Below, in pieces: positions 25,208 to 37,452 of a stretch of 64,000 nt of DNA. Each line of letters starts with the position of its first letter. Positions within the stretch are counted from its first letter, which is position 1. The notes under the pieces were generated by a model that was not told the origin of the DNA, made no database searches, and saw only the letters and a program-made list of their open reading frames with translations. This DNA comes from Tulasnella sp. 424. Taxonomy: Eukaryota > Basidiomycota > Agaricomycetes > Cantharellales > Tulasnellaceae. The stretch covers positions 1 to 64,000 of the forward strand of contig WSUB01000055.1 of the NCBI GenBank assembly GCA_019633425.1. The letters are read 5' to 3'. A program made the position numbers and the translations under genes.

Positions 25208-27796
25208 ATGTCCCGAATTGCAGATAAGGAAAAAGCCCGTGCTAGGGCACAAGCAGTGGTCCGTCCGGGCAGTCCAATCTAGAATTTCTCCATTGACATG
25301 CCTTTTCCTTCCAGGACGAGGAATACGAAAAACTCAGAATATTCAATATTGACAGTCGTAGAATCGTTCTAGTCGACGACGACGAGGAGCGCTCGGGGGG
25401 CTATGGTATCGTCCGACAGGCTAAGCTCCATCATTCCGCCTATCTCCCCGAGTGGCTTGCCTCTCGTCAATACGGCCCACCGCAGTTAGTCGCCGTCAAA
25501 CAGATCAAAATATCAGCAGTCGACAATATGACGACCTTGAAACGAGTGAGGTTGGGTCCTCTGATTGCTTCCAGACAGCTAACCTCGATCCTCCTCAGGC
25601 GTTCACCAAGGAGGTATTGGTGTGGTCGAATTTGGGGTCGCATCCGGGAATCGCCAAGTTTCTCGGCTTCCACGCCGACTTCAAACGCAAGGAAGCCTGG
25701 TTAATCTCGCCATGGGAGCCCAATGGAAATATCAGTGAATTCACTCAGGCACGCAAACTCGAAGTCCCTGAAAAGCTCTCGTTGGTATGTCCTGCCGGAA
25801 ATCCCATGGTTATCAACCTAGCGCACTAATTCCGTCTCATTAGGTATACGATACCATCGATGCGCTCACCTTCCTTCATGGACTTGACCCGCCAGTTTGC
25901 CATGGAGATATCAAATCCGTAAGGCAGACCTTCTCGAGACTCGGACTCCGGTCGAGTTGCTGACGCCACTACCTTTCAAGGCGAACGTGTTGGTCAGCGC
26001 CAAGTTCAAAGCCGTTCTATGCGACTTTGGCCTCGCACGACTTCACGAAGATAGCGGTTTTGGAAGACTGGAAACGTCCACAGGCTTCAAAGGGTCTATA
26101 CGTTGGTGCAGTCCCGAAGTCATCGATGGCAAACCACGCGCACCCACTGGCGACGTGTATTCATGGGCTTGGCTGGTTTGGGAGGTTCGTACCTCCATCA
26201 TTCTTGATACCATGCTTTATAGTAACATAACATCTATGGATTACAGATAATGACGGGGGAGCTGCCCTACGAAGGGACGTCTGCGGACTATTCTATCATA
26301 CGCCAGATCTTCGAAAGTCCTCGTCCTCAAGTTGACGGGGAGTCTCGTCTTAGCGACTGTCTCCAGGTTTGGGAGCTTATGATGAGGTGTTGGAAAGTCG
26401 ATCCTCAACATCGACCAACGGCCAGGATGTGTAAGACCACAGTTACGTATCTTGTAAGTATTTTTGGTACCTTTTATCGACACATAACACCCCTAACGGT
26501 CACGTACTTCAACAGCCACGCTGCCCTCCTCCACCCGACAACCCAGACCATCAGACACGTTCGGCCGAACTTTTGGAGAACCTCGGTGACCTCGAGAGCT
26601 GGAAAGGAAACCACGAAGAGAGCATCACATATCTCAATGAGGCCATGTGTCTATACCGCGCAGCAGCAGATACGAGGGGCATCGCAAGCGTGCTTCGCAA
26701 GCAAGCTGTCGCGGCATATCGTCATGACGACGACGACGAAGCCATTAGGATCGCTTCTACCGCCCTCGAGCACTTTCGGAACCTCAACGATGCTCTTGGG
26801 ATCGCAGATGCCTGCTCCTTGCTAGGATGTTCGCTCTATTTTCGGGACCCGAACGCGGCGCTGCCAATCCTGCGCGAAAGCCTAGAAATCTGCCGAACGC
26901 AGGAGAACGAGGTCGGCGTAGCGCGATGCCTAGAGAGAATAGGCGAGATTCAGAGGTTTCAGCGACGGGATCCGGAAGCGCTGTCCACGCTCGGCGAAGC
27001 CGTAGAAGTTGCGTCCCGGTCAGGTGACCAATTAGGAGTAGCGAGAGCACTTGTAGCCCTCGCAAGCACCCACCTCGACCTCTCTAATCTTGTCAGGGCT
27101 ACCGAAATCCTTTCGGAAGCTGATACAATCTCTCGGAACATTGGGTGGGACCTTGGTATAATCCGTGCTTTATGCTACATGGGTGTCGTTAAGGCGGAGT
27201 CCGAAGATTATCGTGAAGCTGAAGAGCTTTTTCAAGAGTCGATTTCAACCGCTCGGCACAAGAAGATGCGGTGGGGGCTAGCATCGGCGCTCGAGGCCTT
27301 CGGAAAATGCCTCCAGACGCAATCAAAACTCGACAAAGCAGCTCCGGTATTGGAGGAATCCTTCCTGTTGTATCAAGCACTGTCGCTGCAGGAGGAGTCG
27401 CTTGGGGTGGCTGAGTTCCTGGCAGAATTGAGATGTGACCAAGGTGAATGGGACAAGGCGCTCTTCTGGTACGATCGCATCATTGCTATTCATCGTGGTC
27501 AACGTGACCAAGAGAACTTCGCGGAAAGCTTGGCGGAGAAGGGGGAGACCCTGGTGCAGGCGGAGCGATACGACGAGGCAGCCTTATATTTCGAAGCCGC
27601 CATCGTCGTTCGGATGGAGAGCCAATCTGGCTACGATTCGGTCCTCGATAGCTTGAGTGCTATTCCAAAGACGGTCATGAAGTGGGAGAGGCGGTTACCT
27701 CTGTTGTGCGATATGAAGAGACTACAACGACGACTGCCCCAACTTGTCACCGCCGGTCTCAAACTTCCGATTCCCTTCAGTCACCGAGACGTTTGA
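25208..27796 (+). CDS. TKL-type protein kinase with TPR repeats, array copy 6
   Basis: Exons: 25208-25258, 25315-25545, 25599-25784, 25844-25918, 25981-26184, 26247-26453, 26516-27796; 744 residues. All kinase landmarks are intact (SGGYGIV, VAVKQIK, FTKEVLVW, CHGDIKS, CDFGLA, WCSPE, DVYSW). The intron 2 donor is GTGAGG rather than GTAAG. The TPR exon is open with nine units; unit 2 has an Asp-rich turn (RHDDDDEAI) and unit 3 carries ADACSLLG. The linker before the TPRs has PPPPD where others have PPTPD. No break seen. Confidence 0.85.
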
Positions 27797-29480
27797 TATG
27801 TTCTACATCGATTCGAGAAGCTTCAAAAAGGCCCGTTCTCAGCGTTTATGTACGTTTGTATAGATCGCATGTCGTAGTTTCAACTTCCTCCGTGTATGTA
27901 CGCCAGCCTGTGTAATATAGGACAACTATCACTTATCAGGGCACGGGAGGTTTCTGGAAGATGCTTGTGGTCGGGGATGAAGGCCTCAGTTTCTGTAAGC
28001 AATGGTGGCGGTTTTTCGCGTGCCATTTGTCATGACTATGCTATTAGATTGATATGGTAAAGAATATTCCGGATCTACTTGGTCTATCACTCGAGCGCCG
28101 CATGCAGGCGGCACAAGGCGGAGTTGATACCCCAAAGGCTTGATATGAACGCCTGTAGATTTTGCGCCGGGAGCCATTCTGACCAAAAAATTCACTGACT
28201 GAGATCATTACGACTGTCTCACTCATGTCATATCTGGTCATCGTTTTCGAAGAGTCCGAGTACTTGCCGGCCTTATAGACTACGGTACAAAGTTAACCTC
28301 GCATTTATTCCTTTCTCAGTCGGTCCGTCGTCCCGATAGAATGAGGGACAATAAATACTCTAGTAATCCTCACTACATTTAAGATACATAGGTCCAGTTG
28401 ATCCAAGCGGTGGGTGCGTTCGTACGTTCCCAGTTGGTGTTGTCTTTCCTGTCAGAGAACATATGCATGCGCGATGCAGGTACGCCTATTTCTTCCCGGC
28501 TTCTCCGTAAGCCATCGGTAGCTCTTGCTGATGAGCGCACAATTCTCCTCATTTGTTGAAACGCGAATTGTGATACAAGGCAGTGCTTCTGTGAGCAGAG
28601 GTGGAGGTAGGGCTGATGGATCTGCGAAACTTCGGGAGCTCGTACGTAGTGTACATCCTCATCTGCCTCGAGGTCTCCTTCAAGACGTTTTTCCCTTTGT
28701 ATTCCAGAGTTGGCGTTAATCGAGTGATGGTCGTCGAGTGTCGAAATGTTACTCATGGCGTCGGACGTGTTGCAGGCACGGCGTTTTTGCCCCTTTTCAT
28801 ATTTCCGAGGCTTAGTCCGGAGTCACCCTGTGGCTCTGTTCCGTAGGGTGATGAGTGATCATTGGCGAAGGAAAAAAAGCTGGGTGAGACTATTAACCCC
28901 GTTTGGAAAAGCTCTTCACCGTTGTGCGAACGGTCCGAGGATTATATAACGACGCGGTCCGCGCGATGAGACCTGGCGTCCGTTGTGTACGGCATGTGTA
29001 TTAGTTACTCGCTACGGCGGCTCTACACACAGTGCACCGGCCGAACCTTGAAAGACATTTTGTAAGGTGCATTAGGTTGTATCGTTGATCCGTGGGTCCT
29101 GTAAGCATACCGCATGTCAGACTTACCCATTAGAAGTGTGCATTCCAAAGGAAGGGTAACAGGAAGACGCAATGACGAGAGGGACAATCAACAAACAAAA
29201 AATTAGTTCTTCCGCTGTTTTTTCTTTCGCTCCTTTAGCTCCAATTGAGATCGTTCGGCAGATGAAGTATGGTCCGTGTGGGGATGAGAAACGAGAGACA
29301 AAGACCGAGGCCTTTCTCCTCGGTAGACAGGAGAATGATCGACATGGGCTGAATGGCCTTCAACACCACACATGATGGAAGGACTGACCCATCGTGCGGC
29401 TTCTGCGGCAAAAGCGATAAAAAATGCGGGGAAAAAAGAATGGTGGCGCGGGCGGCGCATCATCACGTGGAGTGTGTAAA

Positions 29481-29684
29481 ATGAAACGACGCGTCGGCCG
29501 GGTTTTGTCTGTCTGGGTCAGGGTCGAGGAAATCAGTCCACCCATAAGATCGCATCGGTCGTTTTCATTCCAGGGATGGGATGCACCTCGCGATCTCCGC
29601 GCGGATCCAGGAGGGGAAATTTTCTTTGCTGGTGTCTCGCATGCTCACGTACGGTTGGGTGGTCGAAGCGAGAAGCGGTTCTGA
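29481..29684 (+). other. Recurrent small open frame in spacer (67 codons)
   Basis: MKRRVGRVLSVWVRVEEI start and GGRSEKRF end. The middle is read in a shifted frame relative to the copy at 13,571 and then returns, so two opposite indels have occurred without a stop. A CACGTG string lies 17 bp before the ATG. Confidence 0.2.
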
Positions 29685-31040
29685 GATTGGGTGGTTTGAC
29701 TTTAGACGCTAGGGTGGTTCGGGCGGTGTTAACGGGAAAGAAAGGGAGGGAAGGCTAACTACGAATGGGTGTAACAAGGTTAAGGATTGCAAGGGAGTGA
29801 GAGAGATAAAGATAAAAAGGGCGCGTTTAAGGTAAATGACACGGGACCTGATTTAGCCTCATCTGATTAAAATGCAACTCACTCAGGTTCATGAATGCAA
29901 AAGACACGTCTTACTCGGGGAGCGGGTATTAAAAGCGAAGGGAAGCGATAGATGATAATTATCGAGAGGGTGAACGCGGGTGCCGGGAGGGACTTGGCAG
30001 TCGGCTACATAGAGAGAGGAGATAACGTAACAAAAGCGAAAAGCGCCTTGGTTGCGCTGAACAAACGTTTTTGGACGGGTTTAACTCGTCATCCGCTGCG
30101 TATGTGCGGTCGGAAGGCGACGCCGGCTCCAACGAAATCACACACACAAGGTTTTACTTTGCAGCCGGCGGACGGAGCGCGGCGGGCAGGTGGTTAGTAT
30201 ACGTGTCCGCACGAAGCTAAGACGGCGTCAAGGTTGAAGTTGTAGATAGAATCAATTGCGTCATACGATGACGACGGTGAAATGCGTGCACATTCCGACC
30301 TTCTGCGATGGAAATCCCGAGTTACACGCTAGGCTGACTCGATTCTGTCGTCAGCGAGGGATGTGGAGATACCTTCGGCTTGCTACCTTCTCGTCGTAAC
30401 GCCATCCCGGGTTGAGGGAGGGGATCCGGAACAATGTGCGTGTGCTTCGGGGGATGAACAAGGGACAAACGAGGACGTTGACGTTGACTTTTGCTTCTCG
30501 GCAAATTTGGGTGCTATTAATATGTACAGGAATGATTTACATATATATATGTCACGCGCTCCGTACATTGTTTATACACCTTATTTCCTCTTCCGCGCTA
30601 TCTGCCGACAAATTCTGGACTTAACCTAAACTCGCTTCATGATAATAAGCCGAGGCCTTGATCGGGCTCGTACGGAGATCAAGTATCCCTCCGGCTCAAA
30701 TGCCGCCAGAGCATTTGGGGGCTGACCCCACCGACCAATAGGTCTGCATCCTCTGCAGACTAATCGACACATTTAGTCGTGTAATAGCTTTCAAGTGAGA
30801 GTTGTCCTCCGGTCTTGCTTTGCGATCGGCAAGAACGTCACGAGTACTGGCTTGGAGAGTGCTCGGTTGGGTACGCGCTATCTGTTAGCGACCGGGATGC
30901 CTGGCCCGCTCCCCGCTAAAATATCACCCAGTGCCCAGCAGAACAAAGATTTATAAATTGTGAGTCCATTGCTGTCTCGAAAAGTCGAGGGAATCTGAGC
31001 TGGAGCGAACCTCGGCCTCCGAAGTAGTTGGGATTAAGGG

Positions 31041-31060
31041 GTAAGCCTGCGAAATCGGGC
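31041..31060 (+). promoter_or_regulatory. Array upstream motif, copy 7
   Basis: Exact consensus GTAAGCCTGCGAAATCGGGC, 130 bp before the ATG. Confidence 0.5.
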
Positions 31061-31170
31061 ATGGCGAAGGTGTAGGCAATCAGGAGGGAACGCCGCATTG
31101 CTTGACCAGCACAACCACCCACCACCTTGGCAGCGTCCTCAAACGCAACGAATCGACACTATTAAGAGTA

Positions 31171-33933
31171 ATGTCCAGAATAGAAGATAGAGAAAGAAGG
31201 CGTGCTAGGGCACAAGCAGTGGTCCGTCCGGGCAGTCCAATCTAGAATCTCTCCATTGACATGCCTTTTCCTTCCAGGACGAGGAATACACAAAATTGGA
31301 AATATTCAATATTGACAGTCGTAGAATTGTTCTAGTCGACGACGACTATGAGCGCTCGGGGGGCTATGGTATCGTTCGACAGGCTGAGCTCCATCAATCC
31401 GCCTATCTACCCGAGTGGCTTGCCTCTCGTCAATACGGCCCACCGCAGTTAGTCGCCGTCAAACAGATCAAAATATCAGCAGTCGACAATATGACGAACT
31501 TGAAACGAGTAAGGTTGGGCTCCTCTTATTGCTTCCAGACAGCTAACCTCGATCCTCTTCAGGCGTTCACCAAGGAGGTGTTGGTGTGGTCAAATTTGGG
31601 GTCGCATCCGGGAATCGCCAAGTTTCTCGGCTTCCACGCCGACTTCAAACGCAGGGAAGCCTGGCTACTTTTGCCATGGGAGCCAAATGGAAATATCAGT
31701 GAATTCACCCATGCACGGAACCTCGAAGTCCCTGAAAAGCTGTCGTTGGTACGTCGTGCCTAAAATTCCATGGTTATTAATCTAGAGTGATAATTCCGTC
31801 TTCTTAGGTATACGATACCATCGATGCGTTAACCTTTCTTCACGGACTTGACCCGCCAGTTTGCCATGGGGATATCAAATCCGTAAGGCACACCTTCTCA
31901 GGCCCTGGTCGAGTTGCTGATACCACTACCTCTCAAGGCGAACGTTTTGGTCAGCTCCAAGTATAAAGCCCTTTTATGCGACTTTGGCCTCGCACGACTT
32001 CATGAAGATAGCGGTTTTGGAAGACTAGAGACGTCGACTGGCTGGAAAGGGTNNNNNNNNNNNNNNNNNNNNNNNNNNNNNNNNNNNNNNNNNNNNNNNN
32101 NNNNNNNNNNNNNNNNNNNNNNNNNNNNNNNNNNNNNNNNNNNNNNNNNNNTATGCGACTTTGGCCTCGCACGACTTCATGAAGATAGCGGTTTTGGAAG
32201 ACTAGAGACGTCGACTGGCTGGAAAGGGTCTATACGTTGGTGCAGTCCCGAAGTCCTCGATGGCAAACCACGCGCACCTACTGGCGACGTGTATTCTTGG
32301 GCTTGGCTGGTTTGGGAGGTTCGTACCTCCATCATTCTTTGCCCCATGCTTGATAGTAACATAACATCTATGGATTGCAGATAATGACGGGGGAGCTGCC
32401 CTACGAAGGGACGTCTGCGGACTACTCTATAATACGCCAGATCTTCGAAAGTCCTCGTCCTCAAATTGATGGGGAGTCTCGTCTTAGTGACTGTCTCCAG
32501 GTTTGGGAGCTTATGACGAGGTGTTGGAAAGTCGATCCTCAACATCGACCAACGGCTAGGATGTGTAAGACCACAGTTACGTATCTTGTAAGTACACTTG
32601 GTACATTTTATCGACGCGTACTATCCCTAACCTTCACGTACATCAACAGCCCCGCTGCCCTCCTACACCCGACAACGCGGATCGTCAGACACGCTCGGCC
32701 GAACTTTTGGAGAATCTCGGGGATCTCGAGAGCTGGAAAGGAAACCCCGAACAGAGCTTTGCATATCTCGATGAGGCCATGTGCCTATACCGTGCAGCAG
32801 CAGATACGAGGGGCATCGCCAGCGTTCTCCGGAAGCAGGCTGCAGCGGCACTTCGTCATTCGGACTTTGACGAAGGCATTAGGACCGCGACTATCGCCCT
32901 CGAGCACTGTAGGAACCTCGACGATTCACTTGGGATAGCGGATGCCTCGTTCTCGCTTGGATGCTCGTTCTTCATGAAAGACAAGGACGATGAGGCGTTG
33001 CTAATCCTGCGCGAAAGCCTAGAAATCTGCCGAATGCATGGAAACGACGTCGGCACAGCGCGATGCCTAGAGAGAATAGGCGAGATCCAAAGGTTTCAGA
33101 GGCGGGAACGGGAGGCGCTATCGACACTGGGCGAAGCCGCGGAAGTTGCGTCCCAGTCAGGTGACCAATTCGGAGTGGCGAAAGCGCTTTTAACCCTGGG
33201 AGACACACACTTGGGCCTTTCTGATTTCGCCAAGGCCACCGAGGTCCTTTCGGAGGCGAATACGATTGCTCGGAACATTGGGTGGGACCAGGGTGTAATC
33301 CGTGCTTTATTCGAATTGGGTATCGTTAAGGCGGGGTCCGAGGATTTTCGTGAAGCTGAGGAGCTATTTCAAGAGTCGATTTCAATTGCTCGGCACAAGA
33401 GGATGCGGTGGGGGCTAGCATGGGCGCTCAAGGCGTTCGGAGTGTGCCTTCAGGTCCAATCAAAACTCGACGAAGCAGCTCCATTGTTGGAAGAGGCCTA
33501 CCTGTTGTATCAAGCAATGTCACTGCAGGAGGAGTCGCTTCTGGTAGCCTCTACCCTGACGGAATTGAGAAGTAGCCAAGGTGAATGGGACAAGGCACTC
33601 TTCTGGTACGATCACATCATTGCGATTTATCTTGGTCAACGAGATCAAGAGAAGTTAGCGGGAAGCTTGGAGGAGAAGGGGGGGACCCTGGTGAAGGCGG
33701 GGCGATATGACGAGGCGGCCTTACATTTTGAAGCCGCAATCGTCGTTCGGATGGAGAGCGGGGGTTACGTTGGTTGGATCCTGGATAGCTTGTGTGATAT
33801 TCCGAAGACGGCCATGAAGTGGGAAAAGCGGTTACCGCTATTGTGCGATGTGAAGAGACTTCAACGACGACTGCCACAGCTTGTCACCCCCAATCTCAAG
33901 CTTCCGATCCCTTTCACCCACCGAGACGCTTGA
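31171..33933 (+). CDS. TKL-type protein kinase with TPR repeats, array copy 7 (interrupted by an assembly gap)
   Basis: Exons: 31171-31221, 31278-31508, 31563-31748, 31808-31882, 31938-32318 (contains the gap), 32381-32587, 32650-33933. Exon 5 holds 99 N flanked by two identical 78-bp segments. Counting one segment only gives 115+89 = 204 nt, exactly the exon 5 length of every other copy, and a 745-residue product. Kinase landmarks are intact; the activation segment reads STGWKGS, shared only with copy 8. TPR unit 3 has a two-residue insertion (FMKDKDDEALL), like copy 8. Confidence 0.8.
32053..32151. other. Run of 99 N (assembly gap)
   Basis: The bases before the gap (31,975-32,052) are repeated exactly after it (32,152-32,229). 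This is the signature of two contig ends that overlap but were scaffolded without merging. Confidence 0.9.
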
Positions 33934-34869
33934 GACGTTTTATTTCGGTCGTGTAGATTCTAATAAGATTTGTCCTCTGCGTCTATATAAGTCTGTATGG
34001 ATCGCATGTATTAGCTTAAACCTCTCTGCGTGTATGTGTGTCAGTCTGTATAATATAGAACAAATATACCGTATCAGTGCAAGGAAGGTTTCCAGACGAT
34101 ATTCATCGTAAGGGATGGCTCATTCCGGTAACTCGCGGAGACTTGGGGAAATTAGTGATTCTGTCGTTAGGGAGGGATGTTGGGGGATACCTTCGGCTTG
34201 CTACCTTCTCGTCGTAAAGCCATCCTGGGTTGGGGGAGAGGGGAATACTGTGTGTGTGCTGCGGGGGACGGGACGGGGAGGTTGACGTTGACGTTTGCCT
34301 CTTTGCAAATTTGGGTGTTCTTCAATCCCACCGGAAACAGGGTAGTACTTGCCCTCCCAGTTAATATATTCTCTTTACCCTTTATGGTGATCAGTCCCAT
34401 CTACCAACAGGTCTGCATCCTCTGCAGACTAATCCACACCTTTGGTCGTGTTATAGCTTTCGAAGGAAAGTTGTTCTCCGGTCTTGTTTTGCGATCGGGA
34501 AGAACTGCTGTCGCCATAAGTGCATGAGTGCTGCAGTACTGGCTTGGAGAGGGCTGTCGGTCGTTATCTGCTGGCGACCGGGATGCATGACGGCCTGGCC
34601 CGCTCCCTGCTAAATTATCACCCAGTGCGCAGCGGAACAAAATCTCATGAATTGTGGGTCCATTGTTGCATCGAAAGGTGGAGAGAATCTGAGCCGGAGT
34701 GAAGGTCGGCCGCGCTAGTCGGTAGAATTAAGGGGTAAGCCTGCGAAATCGGGCATGGCGCAGGTGTTGGCGATCAGAAGGGAACGTGCTACCGCATTGC
34801 TCGACCAGCACAACCACCTACCAACTTGGCAGCGTCCTCAAACGCAACGAATCGACACTATTAAGAGCA
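33934..34869. repeat. Short spacer between copies 7 and 8
   Basis: A deleted form of the long spacer. The shared 3' block and following 150 bp run to about 34,155 and then jump to the GATTCTGTCGTTAGGGAGGG block (normally about 2.3 kb further on, compare 30,340). A second internal deletion lies near 34,395, joining GTGATCAG to CCATCTACCAACAGG. The promoter-proximal 450 bp are kept. No gene. Confidence 0.6.
34735..34754 (+). promoter_or_regulatory. Array upstream motif, copy 8
   Basis: Exact consensus GTAAGCCTGCGAAATCGGGC, 135 bp before the ATG. It survives the deletions that shortened this spacer. Confidence 0.5.
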
Positions 34870-37452
34870 ATGTTCATAATGGAAGATACGGAAAGAAGGC
34901 GTGCTAGAGCACAAGCAGTGGTGCGTCCGCCGGTCCAATCTAGAATCTCTCCGTTGACATGCCTTTTCCTTCCAGGACGAGGAATACGAAAAACTGGACA
35001 TATTCCATATCGACCGACGCAGAATTGTTTTTGTTGACGATGACAATTGCGAGCGCTCGGGCGGTTATGGCATCGTTCGACAGGCTGAACTCCACCACTC
35101 CGCCTATCTCCCTGCGTGGCTGGCCTCTCGTCAATACGGCCCACCGCAGTTGGTGGCCGTCAAACAAATACAAATGTCAGCGTTCAACAATATGCCGAGG
35201 TTTAAACGAGTAAGTTGGGCTCCTCTTATTGCTTCCAGACAGCTAACCTCGATCCTGTTCAGGCATTCACCAGGGAGATGTTGGTGTGGTCAAACCTGAA
35301 GCCGCATCCGGGGATTGCCAAATTTCTCGGCTTCCACGCCGATTTCAAACGCTCGGAAGCCTGGTTACTCTCGCCATGGGAGCCCAATGGGAATATCAGT
35401 GAATTCACTCAGGCACGCAACCTCGAAGTCCCTGAAAAGCTGTCGTTGGTATGTCGTGCCGGAAGTTCTATAGCTATTGACTAGCGTACTAATTTAGCCT
35501 TCTTAGGTGTACGATACCATCGATGCATTAACCTTTCTTCACGGACTTGACCCCCCAGTTTGCCATGGGGATATCAAATCCGTAAGGCAGACCTTCTCGG
35601 ACCCTGGTCGAGTTGCTGATACTACCTTTCAAGGCGAACGTTTTGGTCAGCTCCAAGTATAAAGCCCTTCTATGCGACTTTGGCCTCGCACGACTTCATG
35701 AAGATAGCGGTTTTGGAAGACTAGAGACGTCGACTGGCTGGAAAGGGTCTATACGTTGGTGCAGTCCCGAAGTCATCAATGGCGAACCACGGGCACCAAC
35801 TAGCGACGTGTATTCTTGGGCCTGGCTGGTTTGGGAGGTCTGTATCTCCATCGCTCTTTTTACCATGCCTCATAGTAACATATCATCTATGGATTGCAGA
35901 TCATGACGGGGAAGCTGCCCTATGAAGGGACGTCTGCGGACTATGCTATCATACGTCAGATCTTCGAAAGTCCTCGCCCTCAAGTTGATGGAGAGTCTCG
36001 TCTTAGCGACTGTCTTCAGGTCTGGGAGCTTATGACGAGGTGTTGGAAAGTCGATCCCCAACATCGACCAACGGCCAGGATGTGTAAGACCACAGTTACG
36101 TATCTTGTAAGTACCTTTAGGACCTTTTATCAACGCCTAGCAACCCTAACCTTCACGTACCTCAACAGCCCCGCTGCCCTCCTTCGCCCGAGAACCCGGA
36201 TCATCAGACACGTTCGGCTGAACTTTTGGAGAACCTCGGTGACCTCGAAAGCTGGAAAGGAAACCACGAAGAGAGCTTGGCATATCTGAATGAGGCCATG
36301 TGCCTATACCGTGCAGTAGCAGATACGAGGGGCATCGCCAGCGTTCTCCGCAAGCAAGCTGCCGCGGCAAATCGTCATTCGGACTATGACGAAATCATTA
36401 GGACCGCGACTCCCGCCCTCGAGCTCCTTAGAAACCTCAACGATGCTCTCGGTATAGCAGATGCCTCCTACTGGCTGGGAAGCTCATTCTTCATGACAGA
36501 CAAGGAGGACGACGCTCTACCAATCCTGCAGGAAAGCCTGGAAATCTACCGTACCCATGGAAACGATGTAGGCGCAGCGCGATGCCTAGAGAGAATAGGC
36601 GAGATTCAGAGATTTCAGTCGCAGACACGGGAGGCGTTATCCACACTGGGTGAAGCCGTGGAAGTTGCGTCCCGGTCAGGCGACCAGTTGGGGGTGGCGA
36701 GAGCGCTTATAACCCTCGGAGCCACGCTCTTCGACCTCTCCGATTTTGTCAAGGGGACCGAGGTTCTTTCGGAGGCTAATACAATCGCTCGGAACATTGG
36801 GTGGGACAGTGCCTTAATCAATTCTTTATGGCAAATGGGTAGCATCAAGACTCAGTCCGGGAATTATTGTGAAGCTGAAGAGCTTTTCCAAGAGTCGATT
36901 TCAATTGCTCGGCACAAGAGGGCCCGGTGGGGGCTAGCACGGGCGCTCTGGGAGCTCGGAATATGCCTCCAGCAGCAATCAAAACTCGACGAAGCAGCTC
37001 CAGTATTGGAGGAATCCTGCCTGTTGTATCAAACAATGTCGCTGCGCATGGAGTCACTTAGGGTGGCTTCTCTCCTGACGGGGTTGAGAAGTAGCCAAGG
37101 TGAATGGGACAAGGCACTCTTCTGGTACGACCACATAATTGCTATTCATCGTGGCCAACGAGATCAAGAGAACTTAGCGGGAACCTTGGAGGAGAAGGGG
37201 GAGAACCTGGTGAAGGCGGAGCGATACGACGAGGCGGCCTTACATTTCGAAGCCGCCATCGTCGTTCGAATGGAGAGCGGGGGTTACTATGGGTGGGCTC
37301 GGCGTCGCTTGTTTGCCATTCGGAAGACGACCATGAAGTGGGAAAGGCGGTTACCTCTGTTGTGCGATGTGAAGAGACTCCAACGACGACTGCCACAACT
37401 TGTCACCGCCAGTCTCAAGCTTCAGATCCCTTTCACCCACCGAGACGCTTGA
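34870..37452 (+). CDS. TKL-type protein kinase with TPR repeats, array copy 8
   Basis: Exons: 34870-34920, 34976-35209, 35263-35448, 35507-35581, 35634-35837, 35900-36106, 36169-37452; 746 residues. Exon 2 has one extra codon (VDDDNCERSGGYG). Glycine loop, VAVKQIQ lysine, CHGDIKS, CDFGLA and WCSPE are intact. Exon 5 is almost identical to copy 7, including STGWKGS, while exon 2 resembles copies 1 and 3 more (NNMPRFKR), so the copy looks mosaic. Nine TPR units; unit 3 has FMTDKEDDALP. A second ATG lies three codons downstream of the chosen start. Confidence 0.85.

Larger units (their letters stand above)
27797..31170. repeat. Long spacer between copies 6 and 7
   Basis: Near full-length spacer: shared 3' block near 27,850, CCCAAAGGCTTGATATGAAC (28,132), TATATAA 28,943-28,949, CACGTG at about 29,464, small frame at 29,481, GGGGAGCGGGTATTAAAAGC (29,918), and the promoter-proximal half from about 30,565. 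Relative to the spacer before copy 6 a short stretch around 27,980 is missing. No recognised gene. Confidence 0.6.
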
